This document shows positions 27,001 through 33,000 of a stretch of 64,000 nucleotides of DNA, one piece after another (position 1 is the stretch's first letter; each line of letters starts with the position of its first letter). The position numbers and the translations under genes are program-made. The notes under the pieces were generated by a model, which was not told the origin of the DNA, ran no database searches, and saw only the letters and a program-made list of their open reading frames with translations. Source of the stretch: Homarus americanus (taxonomy: Eukaryota; Arthropoda; Malacostraca; Decapoda; Nephropidae). The DNA is taken from the NCBI RefSeq assembly GCF_018991925.1, contig NW_024726235.1:7409639-7473638 (forward strand), in the 5' to 3' direction.

Positions 27001-30000
27001 TACTATACAGTACAGTATACAGTTTTCTCTTTATTCATAAGACAAATTCTGTGGTTACTTACATATAACACTTTACAGTAAATCACATTCATCTCGGTGA
27101 CAACAGTTGTTGGCAATCAGATTTATACCTGTATGTCTGAATTTCAATCCAGAGAGTTCTGTTTCATATAAACTGTATATATTTTATATACAGTATTACC
27201 CCGCTTTACGCGGTTTCACTTTCCGCGATTTCTCATTTACGCTGTGCCTCGCCAGAACCGAACTTTCACTTTCCGCGGTGCATCTACTCATATACGCGGG
27301 AAGCGGCGCTGGCAGGATGCGCACAAGGTCGCCCAGTCATCAAAACATTACCGAGTTCTTCACCCGCCACCCACCACAGCCGGCCTAAGTCAGTGATAGT
27401 GAGGATATGGACTTAAATGGACTTTGAGGGGTTTGACAAAGAGGCCCTGCAAGCCTATGTGGTGGATAGTGATACAATTGATACAAGTGATTCAGGTGAG
27501 GGCCAATAATCTGCCCTCTGCCTCGGAACCAACCCCCCATCCCTGTGTGCCCAGCCATCTTTTCTACTAATGTAAGTGTTAAAAAAACTATTATTATTGA
27601 TATTTCTCTTAATTATTAATTGTGTGTGCATACCATCATAAAGTTAAGATAATATTTTTACTACAACATAGTTGTGTGTCGTCAAAAAGTGGAGTTTGGG
27701 GGTCGGGCCAGTCTCTATTGGAATTAATCCCATATGTTCTGTTGTTCACTTTACACGGTTTTCACTTTACGCGGTACCCTGTGGGTTCAATTGACCGCGT
27801 AAATCGGGGTACCACTGTATATATTTTTATTATTGTTGATGTAATATTCTTTTAATAACCTTGTTATACACTTTAAGACTTTCGTTGTTGAAGTGCAGTA
27901 ATAACATAACATTAACTGATTTTTCTTTAAACTGTTCAGATAAGCAGTGTTATATTCCCCCCCCCTCCCCACCACCCCCCTCCCCACATATATTCATTTC
28001 GGACTGGGGTCTGCCCCAATTAGTCCAATTTATCGAGGTTCTACTACTAATTACAGTAGTTTGGTACTGAAGGTTATTTTGTTTTTTGTGAACCTTTTTT
28101 ATTATTATTGTTTTTATTGTGATTTTCTTGTCAATGAGGAACCAAACCATATTTTTCTCATACGTTATTTGAGGCGTCAGAAGTGGGTGAAGCGCCAAAT
28201 TCCAAAAGCTGAGAAAAACATGTTTAAGGTTTTTCGAAGTTCAAACAACCATATTTTTTTGTTTTTTAAGCTAGAGGGTTCATTTTTTTATTATTGTGCA
28301 GCTCAATCCCTCTCCTAGTGAACTGTGAAAACTGGAAGTTAGTACTGTGAATAGTTATTATTTTATCACAAGTTGAATGAGAATAACTACCCATGATGTA
28401 CAGTTGTTTGAGCTTCACACCAACAGTAATCACATTTTCTGCAAAATTTTCTTATTATTGTGGGCTCTTATTATAATGGCCTCGTCATAATCAATCACGT
28501 ACTGATCAAAGTCTTTCTCTGCCCTCTCTTAAAATCGCCTCACAGATTCTTCATCAACTAAATCATTGATTATTGATGCCGGCAACAGTTCAGTTTCATT
28601 ATAAGACTGAGGTATGGGCTCACTTTCACTAGCATTCGTTGGGTCAGGCTCACTTTCATGTCTCATCACTGTCCACTTCTACCTCCTCACAGTCTTTATG
28701 TTCTTGTTGTGATACATTAGTGTTACTGTTTGTGTTACCATTAGACTCGCTTTCATCATTTTCATCTTCACTTTTATCATCATTATTGCCGTCAGTGTAT
28801 GTCACGTAACTCTGTACCGGATCACAGTCTGCAAAAAGGTCTTGTGATGCATGGCAGTAATTTTATGTATTATGAGTAAACTCAGTTTCATCGTCAATGC
28901 ATGCCACATTGTCTTTTAACTCGTCTTAGTCGGCAAAGAGATCTTCGGATGCGTTGTAGCACGCTAAAAAGTTATTCTGTGCGTTCAAAGTGTTTTTGTC
29001 ATTATGACAATCACTTTCATCATGCTGTCAGTCACTTCATTGTCGACAGGTAAGTCATCATAGTCTCTAAAAAGATCTTTCGATGGTTCATAACTTGATG
29101 TATGGTTTTGTCTGCAATCATGCACGTCACCTGCACCATCGCCAGTAGCACTTGTATCCATAATCAACACTAAATTCACCGAAAAAATCACTATCACCAA
29201 GCATTTCTGGGGTGTCCATGTGTGCACTGGCGACAAACACACGCTCAGGAATAATGGGCTCCTGAACCCACACCAGAAGGCCTGGCTCACTTGAGTTCTT
29301 GCTCTAATATCGGGCAGATATTGCACAGCACTTCTCATACCTGTGGAACGCGAATAGCGTCAATGTTACGCTGAAAAGTTATAAAAAATAGAAGTTGAAC
29401 GTACACTTAACCTCCTGATGCTAAAATATGCGCCAAAACTAAGGAGGAGGCAGTATCTGGGCGCGCAGATTGGCCGAAGAGCTGTGACGTAGCAAGAGGA
29501 AATCCATTGTGATTGGCTGCCTTGGGGGGGGTTATGGTCCGAGGGAGGCGCGCGGATTGGCCGAGGAGCTGTGACGTAGCAAGGGGAAATCCATTGTGAT
29601 TGGCTGCCTCGGGGGTATGGTCCATGGGAGGCACGCTGTCTTTGGCTTGCGCTCCTCTCACTCTGAATGGGATGTTGCCACTTTCTGGAACTAAGCGCGC
29701 AGTCAGATATGTAACTCCAGGCCTGAAGCAAAATCACACCTTATTTTTGAAGGACTTTCAACCATATTTCTATTATAGCTAGAGGGTTACATCCAACGCA
29801 ACATGTAGAGGAAAGGTGAATGTAATGATATCCATCAATAAACAAATTTTGGCTGGGGTGTCACTTCACCCCCTTCTGACGCTGAGTGCCTCATTTGATA
29901 TATGAATAATTTCTTAACCAATGGTTTTCAAGGAACCTAACCCATTCACATAACAAGGAATACTGTACCCGTATAGTATATGAAGCTATCAGTAACACAG

Positions 30001-33000
30001 TCAGCCGAGCGCCAAAATAAAAAAAACCGGAGAAAACACAGTTAAAGTCTTTAAACTTTTAAAATGCCACATCTTTTGAACCAGTAAAGATATGTTAGTG
30101 TTTTTTTTTAATTATAATATATGTAGCTTAAAGCATCTTCTTTCGTGCTATGATAGTTTCAGGAGTGAAAATCAATGGCATTTTGGAAGAAAAAACTTAA
30201 CTGCATTTTTCTCTGCTTGAATAAACCAAGCTACATTACATAGCCCTCAAATGAGTGATATAACTTTCCCACCATTAAAGATATTGCAGTGATTTTTTCT
30301 GTTCAAGTAGTTATATGAATGTACTTTTATGTTGCGACGGATCAGCAGCATGGAACGATTTTTGGGGGGGGGTGCCAGCAGAGACGTGTTAACAAGGTAC
30401 TAAGCGTGCCAAGTGCTGATAGGATATGTGGTGTGTTGTGAATGGCGGCTGAGCTGCCATTCGGTATGGAGCGTGGAGCATCACTGGCCTGCTCCACACG
30501 TGAGACATGGCCGGGTGTGTTACTGAAACAGAAATTATTCTCTCCTGTCGACTTTAAACTGATGCACCCTTCCAAAGAATAAATTTTTTGACCCTATTGC
30601 CGTTTACACTCCCACACCCGAGATTCTCTCCATGAAATAGAGGCTTGGGGGCTCGGCCAACTGTGTTACTGATAGCCTCATATATAATGCATATTTGTTC
30701 ACAGATGTCCATATTTACTAACTTTTTCATGCGGCATTTGCACATATTACACATACTTACACACAAATGAAAGATACACTATATGTTCAAGTAAAATTCA
30801 CTCTTACACGCACAGTAATGCATTCCATGCATTCTGCACTCATTGCTTAAAGCCACAAAAGATGGTCACATATGCACAAAACAATGGACCTTGCTCATAA
30901 CACTCAATTAAACCACACATTGTTCAATCGAGCATAAATTTTGACTGGTATATACATCACCCTGGGCTGCACATTGGTCACACCTGAACACACATGACAT
31001 TGACATTTAAATTACCTTGCACAAAATTTCAATAATATCTGTACAAAATATCTATCTGCACAGGTTAAACCTGCCCACTCACACAATACTCAATGACACA
31101 AAGCTTGTTTGTATCTACAGATATGTCACACATGAACCACCCACCCAAACTTACATCATGCAGGCATCAATATTTCAACATTGCAATGTGTCTCATGATA
31201 CAGTAGTCTTATATCTGGTAATGTAACCCTAGCAGACTATGATACTGTATATCTTAATGCACATGGGTGTTTCCACAGGGCTGCTGAGCTGCACCATGGC
31301 CAATGGAGTGTTCCTGAATTTGACTGCAATGGTTTTGTAAAAAAGTGGGTTGTACATTACACAGCTCCATTCTTTGGTTGGGATCCACTGAAGTCTAAGT
31401 TGGAGTTCAAGTAAGTTTCCCCCTTTTCCTCTCATGAAATGTTAGCCTGGCTGACTTTTGTATTTATTTTTTCTTCTCTCTGCAAGTCCTCAATGTCGAA
31501 AGGCATTTTTAAGACCCTCGGCAACAAATCATGTTTCTCTCTCATTGCTTTCAACAAACTCACCTGTTAAGTATAACTGTATGTCCTTGATATCAAGAGT
31601 GGATCAGATTTATTACCCGGTAATAAAAAATCCAGTGTCTTGTCATTCATTTTGATATTTATTTTCAGGGGTGCAGTTAGGGTGACCATGGATCTTCTCA
31701 AATTAGACATCGTTCAGTGCCCTAATGAGTACTATGTGCAGAATGCTTTCAAGAACACCCATCGATGTGACCGGAAGACATCCTATGTTAGTATAACATC
31801 AACAATATTAAATAAATATTTGTTCTATTTGAATAATAAGTTCATATTTCTTTTGTCATGAAGCTGCAGCAGTTTTCTCTTGTACTAAGGGTTTATAGAT
31901 TGTGTTTAAAACACCCTCAGTCCACCTAACTATGAATGGATATCTTAGTTTACAGCTTTGTACATTAATATAAATTATTTCCATAAATCATTTTTCATAC
32001 AATCTTGTCAAATTTTTTCATATTGCTTATTAGTTACAGTATTACTATTTGACAGCCCTTACACAATAATGTTTGAAGTAGTTAAAGCACAAATTTGATG
32101 GGTACAAGAGTAACAAAGAATAAACTAAGGTTATATTCAATTTATTGTCAGTTGACATAATTTACATTACTATTATAGTTTGGACTTGGTAAAATGGAAG
32201 GTTGTACAGAACCCTGGAGGACTGAATAAAATGTTTGTACTATAGTATTTGTCCTTTATAAGAAGTGGCTTTCCAAATCATTACCAAGGTTGTTGAGGAG
32301 AAGCTTAGCCAGTTCCTCCATTAACAACACCACACACACATGTGCCCCTTGAACACACTGTACCTTTACTTGCTTCCATCTCATAAATTAAAATTAGTTA
32401 CTTGAAGCTGTAAGGTTTATTACAACAGCAAAGTAAGAGTTAGGTGTATTTTTGATGGAGTGTTACACCTCTACAACTTAATATTATTTTACTTAATCAC
32501 ATTGTTTTTCAACAGTGTGTGCCCATCCAGGGTCGTGGATTTGACACCGGTGGTTATAAATGTGAATGTATTCAAGGCTATGAATATCCCTTTGAAGATC
32601 CTATTACTTATTTTGATGGTCAGCTGGTTGAGGCGGAGTATCTCAATATTATCCGAAACAAAAAAACCAGGTAAGAATAATTTTTTTGAACATTATTCTA
32701 GCATGAGACAGTTCCAACCTTAGCACCAGACATGATTGATAAGTAATTTTCGTTTTCAATAATAAGGTAGCAATCGCCTATTTAGTTGTGGGAAATGTTT
32801 TTATACACATTAAAAACCTGTTTGTATGCATAGAAAAAGAATGTCACCCTATGTGATATTTACAAATTCCTAAGTATGTACTGTACAATACTTTATACAT
32901 TCCTATCCTATATGTATAGACATATGAGTTTTGAACTTTCATTCCTCATAATTACTTCTTTTCTCTGCGTTTTTCCTTTTGTAGATTTTCCAAAAAATTC

